Assembly: GCA_051294375.1 (NCBI GenBank)
Contig: CM119271.1
Location: 6,065,991 to 6,129,990, forward strand
Length of the DNA: 64,000 nucleotides
From: Paraspadella gotoi
Lineage: Eukaryota; Chaetognatha
Reading direction: 5' to 3'
The position numbers were made by a program, and so were the translations under genes. Position 1 is the first letter of the stretch. Every line of letters begins with the position of its first letter. Of the stretch, positions 44,087 through 56,300 are shown in pieces. The notes under the pieces were generated by a model. That model was not told the DNA's origin, made no database searches, and was given only the letters and a program-made list of their open reading frames with translations.

Positions 44087-44920
44087 ATGTCTCGCATTGC
44101 GGTTGTAACTGGAGCCAATAAAGGCATAGGATTTTCCATTGTCAAAATTCTTTTAAAAACCCAAGCATCAGATGTTGTATATTTAACATCTCGTAATGAA
44201 GAGCTTGGACAAGCTGCATTAAAGGATTTACAAAAGGAAGGTCTGAACGCTGCCTACCACCAACTGGACCTTGATTCGGAGCAGAGCATCTCTCACTTTG
44301 CAGATTTCATCAAAGAAAAACACGGTGGCTTGGATGTGCTCATTAATAATGCTGGCATAGCTTACAAGCAAGCTTCCACTGCGCCCTTCGAAGAACAGGC
44401 TGAAGTCACAAGCAAAACCAACTATTTTGGAACTGTTAATGTTTGCAAAGCTTTGGTTCCCCTGATAAGGGATGGCGGGAGGGTTGTTTTTGTGAGTTCT
44501 CGAGGTGGTCACATGGCCTATTCTAAGTCATCCTCAAGCATTCAAGACCGTTTTGACAACAAGGAGTTGTCTCTAGAGGAGCTTTCAGATTTGATAAATT
44601 CCTTTATCGCCGCTACCAAAGAAAAAAATCATACTGATAAAGGTTGGCCCAATTCTGCTTATGGGGTTTCCAAGATGGGCATGTCGACGCTCTGCCGCAT
44701 AATGCAACGTGACTACGACGAAGCTCACCCAGGAAACGACGTGATTTTCAGCTCTTGTTGTCCCGGCTATTGTGATACGGACATGAGCTCTCATAAGGGT
44801 CCTAGACCGGCTGACGAAGGGGCTGACGTTGCCATTTTTTTGGCCACCTTGCCTCCTAAGTCCGGGGCTGCACGCGGACAGTTTTGGGCAGAAAGAGAAC
44901 TTCATCCGTGGAAACGTTGA
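44087..44920 (+). CDS. CBR1: Carbonyl reductase, short-chain dehydrogenase/reductase family, 277 aa
   Basis: A cytosolic NADPH-dependent reductase of ketones, aldehydes and quinones is the likely role. The single-exon frame encodes 277 aa, the same length as human CBR1. The coenzyme motif TGANKGIG is at residues 8-15, then LINNAGIA, the catalytic Ser in VVFVSSRGG, and the catalytic pair in SAYGVSKMG (Tyr-x3-Lys). KGWPNSAYGVSK closely follows the CBR1 pattern, and the FWAERELHPWKR end is supported by the same ending in the nearby pseudogene. The ATG at 44087 is chosen because it gives the usual short N-terminus before the first strand. Lack of introns may mean an old retrocopy or simple intron loss. 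Confidence 0.92.
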   Translation: MSRIAVVTGANKGIGFSIVKILLKTQASDVVYLTSRNEELGQAALKDLQKEGLNAAYHQLDLDSEQSISHFADFIKEKHGGLDVLINNAGIAYKQASTAPFEEQAEVTSKTNYFGTVNVCKALVPLIRDGGRVVFVSSRGGHMAYSKSSSSIQDRFDNKELSLEELSDLINSFIAATKEKNHTDKGWPNSAYGVSKMGMSTLCRIMQRDYDEAHPGNDVIFSSCCPGYCDTDMSSHKGPRPADEGADVAIFLATLPPKSGAARGQFWAERELHPWKR

Positions 44921-45179
44921 CTCGTCTCTCCGAAAGAAACTTGAACGAACATAATGTTCTATGGGCCATAGTAAATGCGCCCGGTCCCGTCTGTTTCGTT
45001 TTCATACTTTTTCTGTGATAGTTTACTTTGGCACCAGATTTATGTAGCTATTAAAAAAAATTCACTTTAGTTTTTGGGAAATGTAAGTTCTGCTTTGTGG
45101 TACTGGAAAAAAAAATTATTGATTGCACTGGTCATGGCTTTACTAATTTTTAATCGTTCAATTAACGCCCTTTTAATGG

Positions 45180-45195
45180 AATTTTATATTTTCAG
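45180..45195 (+). promoter_or_regulatory. Splice-acceptor-like sequence 50 nt before the METTL2 ATG
   Basis: aattttatattttcag ends at 45195. The following 50 bases contain a six-codon upstream frame (ATG at about 45200, then stop) before ATG 45246. Confidence 0.55.
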
Positions 45196-45245
45196 CTTCA
45201 TGGCCATTACTGATTAGTAATTGTATAAAAAACGTCGAGAATAAG

Positions 45246-46747
45246 ATGGCGACCCAAGAGGTTACCGAGACCCCTCCACACGAAAAGATCCGTCCTCAGT
45301 TCGGAAATCGATACTTGACTGATAAGACGCAAGTTTTTCAGCATAATGCTTGGGACGACGTCGAGTGGGACGAAGAACTCTTGAACGAAGCCAAGAAAAG
45401 AGTCGAATCCAATTCTGCCACCTTCGTTTCTCCCGACCGCAAAATGGAGCTTGAACGAGAAGCACCCGCGCAATGGGACAAATTTTACGCTATTCACGAC
45501 AATCGCTTTTTCAAAGACAGGAACTGGCTCTTCACGGAATTTCCCGAACTGGGTTCCTCCGATAACTCTTCGTCCATGTCCAAAACCCGCTTCAACGTGC
45601 TCGAAGTCGGTTGCGGCGCGGGCAATACCGTATTTCCTATCCTGGCGACGAATCCCGACGAGAATCTCTTCGTGTTTTGCTGCGATTTTTCTCAAGTCGC
45701 CGTCGATATAGTCGCTAATCACGAGTCGTACGACGAACGACGGTGCCGCGCCTTTCGTTGGGATTTGACGGAAACGGATAAGGATTTGCCGATGGAAGAT
45801 GAGAGCATAGGTGAGGGTTGCTTTGATTTTAACATAGTCCCAGGGGCGGCGAGAGGGGGGTTTCATTCGCCTCAAGTGAAGGGCCCGGGCCCCAGGGGGG
45901 GCGGGATTGGCCTGAGAAAATAGAAAAAAGAAAAAAAGAAGGGATGAAAAAGGAAAAATAAAAGGAATTGAGTGATTATGAAATGACAGGTTGCAAGTCC
46001 TGGAGCCAGAAGTTTGAGCACTGGAGCAATTTTCAAGGCAGAAAGTCGGTAATCAAAAATTAAAAAACTAAAATTATGGAAAGCGAGGTCTTTTTAGAAA
46101 ATCAGGCAGTGTGGGGGGGGGGGCGGCTAGGAGACCAGAGGGGGGCCCGCCATTTCTCTCGCCGACCCTGCATAGTCTGTGTCTTTTTAGTTTCTTCCGA
46201 GTCTGTTCTTAGTCACATTTTGTTGGATCTATCCGCGGACCTTGTGTTTAAAAAAAACAAAAAAAAACTGAATGATCGGTCATTGAATCTCTAATGAAAG
46301 AGCTGTTAAAAAGGGAGTCTGTCAAATACAATAGGTTGGGGCTCGCTCTCTCTCTCTCACAAAATAAAAAGTGAAAACTTATTTTCAGATTTGATTACTC
46401 TGCTCTTCGTCCTCTCGGCCATCGATCCAGCAAACTTTCACCGTGTAGTTTCCCGGCTCGCCCGTCTCCTCCGACCCGGCGGAAAAATTCTATTCCGCGA
46501 CTACGGACGCTACGACATGGCGCAGTTGCGCTTCAAACCAGGCAGCGCCATCTCCGAAAACTTTTACGTCCGCGGCGACGGAACTCGCGTCTACTTCTTC
46601 ACCGAGGCGGAAACTCGAGCCCTCTTTGTCGGCGCGGGATTGGAGGAGGAAATGAACGCCAGTGACAAACGATTACAAGTCAATCGGGGAAAGCAGCTTA
46701 AGATGTATCGCGTCTGGCTTCAGTGCAAATTCAGAAAACCTTTGTAA
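45246..46747 (+). CDS. METTL2: tRNA N3-methylcytidine methyltransferase, METTL2 type, 307 aa
   Basis: The enzyme uses S-adenosylmethionine to make 3-methylcytidine at position 32 of certain cytosolic tRNAs. Two exons (45246-45810 and 46389-46747) join in phase to 307 codons. Family marks in order: [33 protein letters not shown], the SAM-binding motif [59 protein letters not shown] and [18 protein letters not shown]. Human METTL2 is longer (about 378 aa) mostly through a variable insert before the SAM motif, which is nearly absent here. METTL8 is the alternative, but no mitochondrial presequence is seen. RPS9 begins only 87 bp after the stop. Confidence 0.95.
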
Positions 46748-46789
46748 TCGGTTTACAAAGTTGGTTATTTATTGTTTCCTTTTTTTTAA

Positions 46790-46807
46790 AACCTTTTACT
46801 TTTTCAG
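46790..46807 (+). promoter_or_regulatory. Acceptor-like sequence in the 87-bp METTL2-RPS9 gap
   Basis: ccttttactttttcag ends at 46807, 28 bases before the RPS9 ATG and about 60 bases after the METTL2 stop. No AATAAA lies between the METTL2 stop and this AG. Confidence 0.6.
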
Positions 46808-46834
46808 GTTTTTTTAGTTTTAAATTAGAACAGG

Positions 46835-47899
46835 ATGCCTCGTTTACCCACAAAAACCTCCAAGACCTACACGACCCCGCGTCGTCCTTTCGAGAAAGAG
46901 CGTCTCGACCAAGAGCTTAAGCTCATCGGAGAGTTCGGTCTTCGCAACAAGCGCGAAGTCTGGCGCGTCAAACTCGCTCTGGCCAAAATCCGAAAATCCG
47001 CCAGGGTTCTGCTCACTCTCGACGAGAAAAATCCTCGCCGTCTCTTCGAGGGTGAGTTCAAATAAAAGTTATTGTGGCCGATTTTCTTTACTTTCATACG
47101 TAGCTGAAATAGACCAGGAAATGGGCTGTTGATGACTCTTTGTTGTAGTCAATTCTGTTATAACCATTTACTATTTAGAACCAATTACTTTTTAAACCAG
47201 TGGCTGCGCCAATAAATGTAACAGTTCAGTTTAAGCCCTTGAATGAAAGCGATTTACATTTTAGTACTTAAAAAAAATATTTTGTAAATCAAAACTATAT
47301 TTTTTTTCTCGCATCATTTTTCTCATTTTTGTATTTGCATACTTTTTAAATTTGTTTACATTTAAAAAGATAATATTAATACTAAATTGGTAGTTTGAAA
47401 ACTTATATTTTAAATTTCAATAGGTAACGCTCTTCTTCGTCGTCTGGTGCGCATCGGTGTCTTGGACGAGTCGAAAATGAAGCTTGATTACGTTTTGGGT
47501 CTTCGCATCGAAGACTTCCTGGAACGCAGATTGCAGACGCAAGTATTTAAGCTCGGTAAATGCACCCAAATTTTTGAAGGATCCCTGGAACTGTCAACAT
47601 TTCTATTCATCGTTTTTATCATCGTAAAATTTCGTTTTCCTTCCAAATATCGATCCTATTTCTTCCTTTATTCAGGCCTTGCAAAGTCCATCCACCACGC
47701 CCGCGTGCTGATCCGACAGCGTCACATCCGCGTGCGCAAGCAGCTCGTCAACATCCCCTCGTTCATCGTGCGTCTCGACTCGCAGAAGCACATCGACTTC
47801 AGCCTCAAGTCGCCCTACGGCGGCGGACCTCCCGGCCGAGTCAAGAGGATGAACGCTAAGAAGGGCACCAAGGGCGACGACGATGAAGACGAGGATTAA
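46835..47899 (+). CDS. RPS9: 40S ribosomal protein S9 (uS4), 190 aa
   Basis: A core protein of the small ribosomal subunit near the mRNA entry channel. Three exons (46835-47051, 47424-47555, 47676-47899) join in phase to 190 codons; human RPS9 has 194. Diagnostic sequence includes [60 protein letters not shown] and the S4 RNA-binding segment [20 protein letters not shown]. The tail is acidic (DDDEDED). The gap to METTL2 is 87 bp, too short for an ordinary ribosomal-protein promoter unless it lies inside METTL2. An AATAAA is at 48010-48015. Confidence 0.98.
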
Positions 47900-48434
47900 T
47901 TTGCGGCCACCGAATATCGTTTTGCCGCAAAACAAAGGAAACAAAACGAGAAAAAAATTAAACTGATAAATTTTCTGATTTGAGGTCATAAGTTTTATAA
48001 TGTTTCCATAATAAAAGTTTGAAAGAAGTCACTTTTCCAGATTGTAATTAAGCATTTAGATTAAGCTTCCAAATTTTTTTCCTTTTCTACCTAGGTGGTT
48101 GAATATAAATAAACTTTGTTTGGCGCCTCAAAAAGAACCCAAAATATTCAACATGAGAACTAATTTATTACTTAATGATTCGTTTTGTTTTTGGTAAATT
48201 TATTTTATAGCCTTTTAGTTTTTTACCAGATTTTCGATCAAACTAGTGTGACGCGACATGGTACGAAAACGTTTTTCCACACTCGACCAACTCTTATCTC
48301 GAATGTTTCGTGCGCCGTTCGCTTCGTTTCTTCATCCCTAAGAGCTGTATTGGTGATAATTCTAGCTGCTTCTCTTAATCGTTAATCAACACCATCTCGC
48401 CGTGGCCCCTGTTCTTGGCCAACCGGTCCCCGTC
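47900..48434. other. RPS9 3' region and INTS3 upstream region
   Basis: The first part is the RPS9 3' UTR with a polyadenylation signal at 48010-48015 and a second AATAAA near 48107. The part from about 48180 has several acceptor-like AGs after T-rich tracts (about 48232, 48342 and 48363), any of which could mark the 5' end of INTS3 mRNA. No other gene is seen. Confidence 0.6.
48010..48015 (+). terminator. Polyadenylation signal of RPS9
   Basis: AATAAA 111 bases after the RPS9 stop, the first canonical signal downstream of METTL2 and RPS9. If those two are co-transcribed it may serve both. Confidence 0.65.
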
Positions 48435-51400
48435 ATGGATGGGGGCAACCGTCGTGTTGCCGTCTCGTCCAAGCTGTTTGCCCAGACGGTGCTAGATCCG
48501 AAGGAAGCAGAGGACGAGCGGTTGGAGAGAGCCGAACGCGCCATCGCACACCTCGTCGGTGACTCCGCCTCCGAGAAGGAAGTGCACGACAACCTTCAAA
48601 AATATTCCTCTAAAGGGGCCCAACAAAACGAAGAGGTGTGCCTGGGTCTTCTTTACAGAATCCTCACGGGTTCCGCTGAGCCCAAGTTGAGCCAACAATA
48701 CTTGAGAGACTTGAATCTGATCAGTCGCGACGGCGTCAAGCTGCCGATCGAGCGTGTTAACTACCTGATCCTCGAAAAGTTCCACAAGCTCCTCGACGGT
48801 TCGAGGATGCAAGTCCTCTTCTTCGTGCGCGAGATGGTGCGCGCGGGGGTGGCGATGGCCGACATGCTCTGCTTCTCCCTCATGCGGCAGATAGCCGGTG
48901 GTGACGTGTCCCCGAAAAACATGTGGCTCGCCGATCAAGTACTCAGTTTGTTCGTCGACAACAAGCAGTGGTTCCTTTCGTTCCCAATTCTCCTCCAGAC
49001 GGCGGTTTACACTTACCTCCGCGTGATCGTCGATCACCACGGGCCCCGCTTTGCAGCCTTGCGCCAGCGAGAAGTCGATTTCACCGCCTCTATCATCAGG
49101 GAAAAGTTCGACGTCGTTATGGCCGTCGGACGAGACTTAGTTCGTCTTTTGCAGGGCGTGGCCCGCATCCCGGAGTTCGCCGCCATCTGGACCTCGATAC
49201 TTCACAACCCGTCCTCCCTCTCCTCAAACTTCTCCGGAGTCCCGCAGCTCATGCGCTGTCGAACTCGCCGGACTTTTATCCAGTGTCGTCTCACGCCCGA
49301 CATGGAAAAGAAACTTACCTTTCTCACTTCGACGGTAAAGTTCGGCCAACAGAAAAGATACCAAGACTGGTTTCAACGAACTTACTTGGGCACTCCGGAA
49401 AGCCAAAGCCTGCGCTGTGATCTAATTCGTTACATTTGCTGCATCATTCATCCCCCCAACGAGGTCCTCTGCTCGGACATTATTCCGCGTTGGGCGGTCA
49501 TTGGTTGGCTGTTGACCACGTGCACCTCCAACGTTGATGCCTCCAACGCCAAACTCTCCCTCTTTTACGACTGGCTTTTTTTCGATCCGGAGACGGACAA
49601 CATCATGAATATTGAGCCCGCCATTCTCGTCATGTATCACTCCATTCGGCCGCATCCTTCAATCACCGCCACTTTAATAGATTTCCTTTGTCGCATCATG
49701 AAAAACTTTTCCATTCCGCTGGCGGACAAAGTGCGCAGCGGTATTCACAATGCCCTTCGCACTATAACATCGAAACGGGTCCTACCATCACTCTCACCGC
49801 TTTTCGACAACCCCAAGTTGGACGAAGAGCTTCGGGGAATGGTTCGCGAAAGCTTCGGCGAGTTTTGTTCCAAAACCTCTGTAGAGGCCGGGAATAACTT
49901 GATTCCACAAGGCTTCGCTGCGCACCACGCCTCGCCCCATTCTCCTTCCCTCCCGCCCATCCACTCGGTTAACCACGTGGGTCCCGCTGCTTCCTCGAAC
50001 TTCTCAACCTCCGCTATCGAGGATGTTGCGGATTCTCTCAACCACAAACTGTCGGAGAGCTCTGATATTGCTGAAGGAAAGTTTTCCGAGGATGAAGAAG
50101 ACGTCGAACCTTCGCCGATCGTCGTCGCGGAAGAAAAAACACCCAAAGTACCTCCTCTCCCCTCCAAGAGAAACGCTTCGACGCCGTCACAGCTCCTAAA
50201 CTCTTCGGAACTCGCTGCCACGAGGGCGCGCCTTCATTCCACGACACGATTGCTGATGGCGCCGATAGACATCGAGCCGTTTATTGCTCAGGTCGAGAGC
50301 CAGAGTTTGAAGGACGAGATTCTCGCTTACATCGCTTCTGACGACGAGGAAGAAAACTGTGGAATTATGGAGAGGATCGTCCAGGAGATACTCGGCGACG
50401 ACGATTTCGCCGATTCGGAGGTCGCCGCACCCATCGCTGCCATTTTGTGCCAGTTGCTCATAGACGTTTTCAATAGCGACATCTTTCCCCAAGAGTTGAC
50501 GGAAGATGCGATGGCGGCTTCGGTAGAATCGCCGCTCTTCGTCATCTTTCGCATTCTGGAAACTATGGCGGAAGAAGATCCGAGTCGTAGTACACTTTTG
50601 ACCTTAATCACGGAAATGCACAAGCGGCAACGAAAAATCGGATATCTGATGCTCTACTTTCTTAAAGTCGACAAGAGCCACGACAGCAATCACGAAGACG
50701 GCAAAATGGCTCCTTACCGCGACTTTATCAAGTCCATAATCGAATCGGGTTCGGCGTCTTCGACGGACCTCGGCTCTGATTGTTCCGACATTTCCTCGTG
50801 CCTTCTGTCCGACCTGCGCTGCTGTGTCGACGACGACGCACGTATATTTTGCCTCCTTTTGCCGGACATTTACGCTCAGTTTTCGGGGTCAGCATTGGGC
50901 AACGCGGATCTGATACATCTTGTAGTGTCGTCCATCGACGCTGCTCAGCTCCAAGACATAGTTTGCCACGTCTTGCTTGGTCATCTCACCATGTTTCGCA
51001 AGGAGAACCTCATGGGCATCCTCAACGCGTCTCTCGACTGGGAGTCCATAGAGCAAATTTTTCTTTGGCAGATCGTGGCCGCCCACGATTGCGTCTCGGC
51101 CGAGCATGTGTTGCCGCTATTGCCGAAGCTGGAGTACACGCAGCACGCGGAGGCACTGACTTCCCTGTTGCTCCTTCTCAAACGGGAAACGCCCACCTTG
51201 GAACTGGTCAGGCACGTGTTCAATCGAGAGCAGAAGGACGGCGATATCTTCGTCATTTCTATTCTTCGTCACTGGGTGGCGGACCATGAGGAGAAGCTTG
51301 CCCAACTTGTCCAACAGCAATTTCAAAAGTCCTTGCAGACTCAACCCTCGAACCCGTTGTCCTCTCCACGGAAAAGGCTTTCCGCCAGTGCCGTCCAGTC

Positions 51401-52704
51401 CTTCGCTGGCGCCCGTAGCCACGGCGCCGGATCGAACGGCGAACCTACCGTCGAGACGATCCTCGCCCACCTGGAGCATCTTAGACGAACTTGCCCATCC
51501 AATCTTAACACATTCTTCTTCAGGGACTCTCTCCAGTCGGCGCTAAGTCAGGTAATAACCTTATAACTGCTCTTACTCTATATTAAATCACAATTTTTGG
51601 TTCAAAAAGTATACGTTTCGTAAAAGAGCGGCGGGCGTTTTGTAAATTATTAACATAAATTAACTTCGGTTTAATTTTGCATCCCCGCTGTCTTTAAACA
51701 AATCACATCTTTGTTATTTTTATCCTGCACGTAAGTTACAAGTTATGATCATCTTTTTTACCTTCTGTTTACGAATTGTCCTTTATAAATTTTTTTGGAT
51801 TCGTGAACCAAATCGCCGACCACAAATTATTTTTACACAAATCTTAGTTAGGGTTTAATTTAATTAAAGACATAGAATCGTTATTAGTTAAGGCGTGGTT
51901 TAGCTGGTTATTTTTATCTGTTCGTCATTAACCGATTGGTGTCCTCGGTCTATTTCGGTTTTTTCATAATTATTTTAATCGCCAATAAAATTGGATGAAT
52001 TTGGCTCTCCGATTTTCCCTCATCCATCCGTAACACGTTTCGTTGCTTTTGTTATCCCCCACTCTATGCACCAACCTATTATTTTTTGTTTGCCTCGCCA
52101 CTCAATGGGTGTCCTTTCCCGACAACAGGTCCAACAGGCATGCAGTGAGGCGCAGAAGATGCGATACAGTGACCTCCTCTCTTTGGCCGACGACTTCGAG
52201 GATCCACGCGTCACGCGCAACCTCCGCCACGTGGCAGCACGGAGAGCTAATCAGGCGGCCGCAAATTCCACCGGCGGCTCCGGGACGACCACGGGACGAC
52301 AGCATGCCGCTTCAAGTTAGTTCTTTCATTATTCAAGTTGAAAGTTTATAAAATGCTTCTTTGCTTAAAGCTCATACTTAAGTTTCTATTTCATTATAAT
52401 TCCTATTATTGTGATGAAATAAGAAAGCGGAATATGAATTATATATCTTCTTCCCTTTTTTTTTAAAGACAATAATTCTTCAGAACGAAGGGGGCTGAAG
52501 CGCGATCGAGCTGGCTCCAAATCCAGTCGATCGTCCGCGAGAAGCGGCTTCGCCGAGGACGAGGAATCTGACGACAGCGATAACGACGACGATGGCTCTT
52601 CATCGTCGTCTTCGAGCGACAGCGAGGAGGAACAGAGCGGCAAAACCCTGCCGCCAAGAAAAAGAAATCCCCCTCCCTTACCCGATAAAATCAACTTGTT
52701 TTAG
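48435..52704 (+). CDS. INTS3: Integrator complex subunit 3, about 1179 aa
   Basis: INTS3 is part of Integrator, which cleaves snRNA and promoter-proximal transcripts, and in vertebrates also of the SOSS single-strand DNA repair complex. One 3.1-kb exon (48435-51551) and two small ones (52129-52315 and 52469-52704) join in phase. Near-identical blocks to the animal family are RPEF-type ARIPEFAAIWTSILHNP, RFGQQKRYQDWFQR in the form KFGQQKRYQDWFQRTYLGTP, SQSLRCDLIRYICCIIHP, IIPRWAVIGWLLTTCTSNVD and NIMNIEPAILVMYHSIRPHP. The second exon (QACSEAQKMRYSDLLSLADD) restores the conserved C-terminal helix. The last is Ser/Asp-rich and disordered. The first in-frame ATG is 48435; the gene is longer than human INTS3 (about 1040 aa), mainly in linkers. 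ATTAAA lies 3 bases after the stop. Confidence 0.96.
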
Positions 52705-53325
52705 GCATTAAAGTTATTTCTTTTTAGTTTTTCAAACGTATTAAAAAAAAAATGGGGGAAAAAATTAAAGAAAGCTTTCGGACGCTAATCTTTTCTGAAA
52801 AAAAATTGTAACTTGATATACCATACTCAATCACAAGGCGTTACATAATTTATGCTCTTAATTTTTTTTTTTTCAGTCATACTTATTACTTTGTTTGTTT
52901 TATCTTTCAACTCCAGATTATATGTTTTCTTTTTCTTTCGCGATTATTTTTAATATACTTTTTAACCAATTCATGATCTATTGTGTTATAATCCTCAATG
53001 CCATAAATTGTTTCACACAAATTTGCATTAGTAAATTTCGTCAATGCCTATTTTCCAAGAAAAAAAAAGAAATTGTGATTGATATGTTTTTTCTGCATTT
53101 TTAAACAAAAATAGTAATGTGACGTTTTTGCAAATAGAATCAATTTACTCACTTCGATGTCCTCCTTCCCGATGGTTTAGTGCCGAAGACGAAGAGGTTT
53201 TATTCGCGTCTCCAGCCACATCAAAATTCAGAAACTTGAGATGGAGTAAATCCCAGAGATCCCAACTTTAAAAGCCTCGTACATATTCCTGCCTCTTCAC
53301 CCGACTTTTACTTTTCCGACAAACG
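52705..53325. other. INTS3-XPOT intergenic region
   Basis: AT-rich until about 53130, with a T-rich stretch (52860-53000). From 53150 it becomes GC-richer, with acceptor-like tcgcgtctccag ending near 53217, and presumably includes the XPOT promoter or 5' UTR. No coding sequence is supported. Confidence 0.55.
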
Positions 53326-56300
53326 ATGATGGCGGAATTATCTCAGGCCTCCGTTATGTCGATCGTCGGCTCTTCCACGGATGACCCCACCTTGCAACCC
53401 CGTGCCTTGGAGTGCTTCGAAAGCCTTAAATCGCACCAAGGCGGTTGGACCCTCTGCGCCGAGATCCTCGCCACGGGTGCTGCCGATCCCTCCTGTAATG
53501 ATCATGTCAAGTTCTTCTGCTTTCAAGTCATCGAACACCACGTGCGCCATCGCTATCAGGCCTCGGACGAGACTGAAATGATGCGCCAGGCCCTCATGAC
53601 CTGGCTCTCTGTCATCGAGTCAGCTCCAAGAGAAGAGGCCGTCTTCATCCGCAACAAGGCGGCACAGGTCTTCTCTTTGGCCTGCGTTGCTGATTTCCCC
53701 GCTAGATGGCCATCTTTTTTTGCCGACATCATGAGCCTAAACCAAAGAGGCCCTCGTATGGTCGACATGTTTTACCGCATCCTCAAAGCTATCGATAGCG
53801 AAGTGGTCGACCGCGAGATCCCCCACTCGCCGGCCGAAGCCGATCGCAACACTCTGATTAAGGACGCCATGAGGGACCACGCCGTTGGCGATTTGGTAGA
53901 AAACTGGTACGCCACTATCATCCGCTTCGAAAATACTGACGCAGATATCACGCGCATGTGTCTTCAAGTTATTGGTGCTTATGTTTCCTGGATCGACATT
54001 TCCCTTATAGCCAACGATCGGTTCGTCGCTATCCTTCTTCGTCATCTCCAAACTCCACAGCTGAGGGAATCATCGGCCGATTGCTTATGCTACATTATCG
54101 CTAAGGGCATGGAGCCCGTGGCCAAGATCAAGCTAGTCGAGAGCTATATGATCGTCTTGGAAGAGTCGAACCTCGTGGTTCCGTCCGCGGAGGAGGAAAC
54201 CGACTTCGTGATCAAGATGGCGTCGTTGATGAACTGCGTTGGCATTCAACTCATTGACTGTTGGCGAAAAGTTGTTCGTGTTGCTGATCGCCGCAATGCC
54301 TCGGACTGCCTCACCGCTATCGAAAAGAAGATCCCTTACTTGCTGCGCTTTTTTTCTGACGATGATGACGACGTCTCCCTCGCCGTTTGCCCCTTCGCTT
54401 ACGAGTACATTGCCACGGTCAAGCAGCTCAATCCCATGTCCGACCAACAGCGGTCAAATGTAGTCCGCATACTTCACGCTTGCGTTGCCAAAATGAAATA
54501 CGACCAAGACTATGATTTTGATAGTGAGGGAGAGGAAGAGGCCGAGTTCGAAGAGTACAGAAAGCAACTCAAGGTCATCTTCGACTTCGTGGCCAAGCTG
54601 GAACCGGATCTGGTTCTGCAAACCGTTCACTCCATCGTCACCAACGCACTCAATCAATGGAACACTTTGAGTTTTCGCGACGTGGAGGTCGCAATCCGCC
54701 TGCTTTACAACGTGGCCGAGGCACTGCCGACCGTCGGAGGTGCCCACTTCACCGGCGACACGCCCAAAGCTACGGCCATGGTTGACATGATGTCCACGTT
54801 AATCGCCTCGACCGTCTCTCGACTCGATCACGTCGCCGTTGTTTTGCAATATTTCGAAACCGTCGTCCGCTATCATCGTTTCTTTTCCACCAATCAGGCC
54901 TTCCTGCCTGACGTGCTCGTCTCCTTTATCGACGAACGGGGTCTTCGTCATCGCGATCCCAAGGTTCGTGGGCGTGTTTCCTATCTTTTCACGCGATTCG
55001 TCAAAGAGGTCCGACCCCTCATGAATGAATTCACCGAGGATATACTTGATAGAATTAAGGATCTTTTGGTGATTCTGCCTCCCTCCGACGTTCCCGTTGC
55101 CCCTCGTGAACCTAAACCCCACGGGGTCAAGGAATTATTACGCAACGGGGTTGGTGGAAACCGTCCGTCGCCCAGCCCGTCTCCAGCTTTAACCAACGGT
55201 TCTTCGATGGCGCCGGCCCTCCATCCGGACGACCAGATGTACATTTTCGAAGTCGCTGGCATACTCATCGTCAACAGCGATTACGTGGCGGAGAAAAAGA
55301 AAAAACTCATGCACGACCTTATGTCACCATTAGTCACCCAGTTTGGGCCTCTGCTGAGACAGATGGAAACACTGGAAAACGAAGAGCACCAGAAGGCCTA
55401 TGCCGAATGTCTCACCATAGCCGTGAACTTCGCTGCTAGGGTATCAAAGGCCTTCTCCAATCAGCAAACCATGAAGATGTGCGGGTAAATAATGGTTAAT
55501 TTGTTTTCTTGATGGCATGAAGGGAGTTTAGATATGATTTTAGCGCTTCGAAACGAAATATTTCACACAAGGTAATCTAAATGAAGTTTTTTTATTGTCC
55601 TTAGGTGCACTCCTGCTTTCGTGGAGACCCTTCGTGTTTTTCTCACCGCGTTTGACGCGACCGTTCAGCGTCACACGGTCCTGTCCGCCGTCCGCACCTT
55701 TTTCCACCGAATGGTCGTTTGTCTCGATGATGAGATCATGGACTTCGTTCCCGTCACCGTCGATTACCTTCTCCGCAGCAGCGACTCAAAATCCGTCGTT
55801 GACTTCGTCCCCCTACTCTCCCAGATTATCTGCAAGTTTAAAAAAAAACTAATCCCTTATTTTCAGCACGTCTTCATGCCTATCATCCACAAAATGTGGA
55901 TCCTGATGGCCGAGCAGCCCGTCGACGATACTGACTCTGTACTCCGATCCGAGCGCGAGGCTCTTCGCCGCGCCTACTTCACCTTCCTTCAAACTGTCGT
56001 CACGCAAGACGTTATCGAAGTCATCTCCTCTCAGGACCCCGGCGACGCGCAGCGAGTATTACAGACGGTCGTGCAGGGCGCCGTCGAACTGCCCGACCCC
56101 GTTACCCAAAAGATCTGTTTCAGCATTCTTCGCACTTTGGTGGAGAAATGGGGAGATGGGAACTCGAACGCCACCGAGTCTGACGGATTCCGCGTCTTTA
56201 TTTACGACGAGATCGTGCCCGCCTGCTTCCGCGCCCCGTTGCAGCCGCACTTCGACCTCAACGACGCCCAGTACTCGTTGGCTGCCGGAGAGTGCGCCAT

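Noticed and set aside
44906-44947. Alternative reading at the SDR end (ENFIRGNVDSSL)
   Set aside because: The pseudogene, read in its own shifted frame, ends FWAERKLYQWKR and stop, which supports FWAERELHPWKR as the true end.
47052-47423. Possible box C/D snoRNA in RPS9 intron 1 (ttgatga near 47130)
   Set aside because: Ribosomal-protein introns often host snoRNAs, but I could not find a proper C box with purine start, a paired terminal stem or a matching D box at the right distance.
48402-48434. Upstream extension of INTS3 by 11 codons
   Set aside because: That frame begins with GTG rather than ATG. The first ATG in frame is 48435, which gives a sensible N-terminus.
55835-55866. Intron-like segment in XPOT: gtttaaaa start, ctaat branch-like word, ttattttcag end
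   Set aside because: It reads straight through in frame as CKFKKKLIPYFQHVFMP, which aligns residue for residue with the exportin-T family, and its length is not a multiple of three, so removing it would break the frame.
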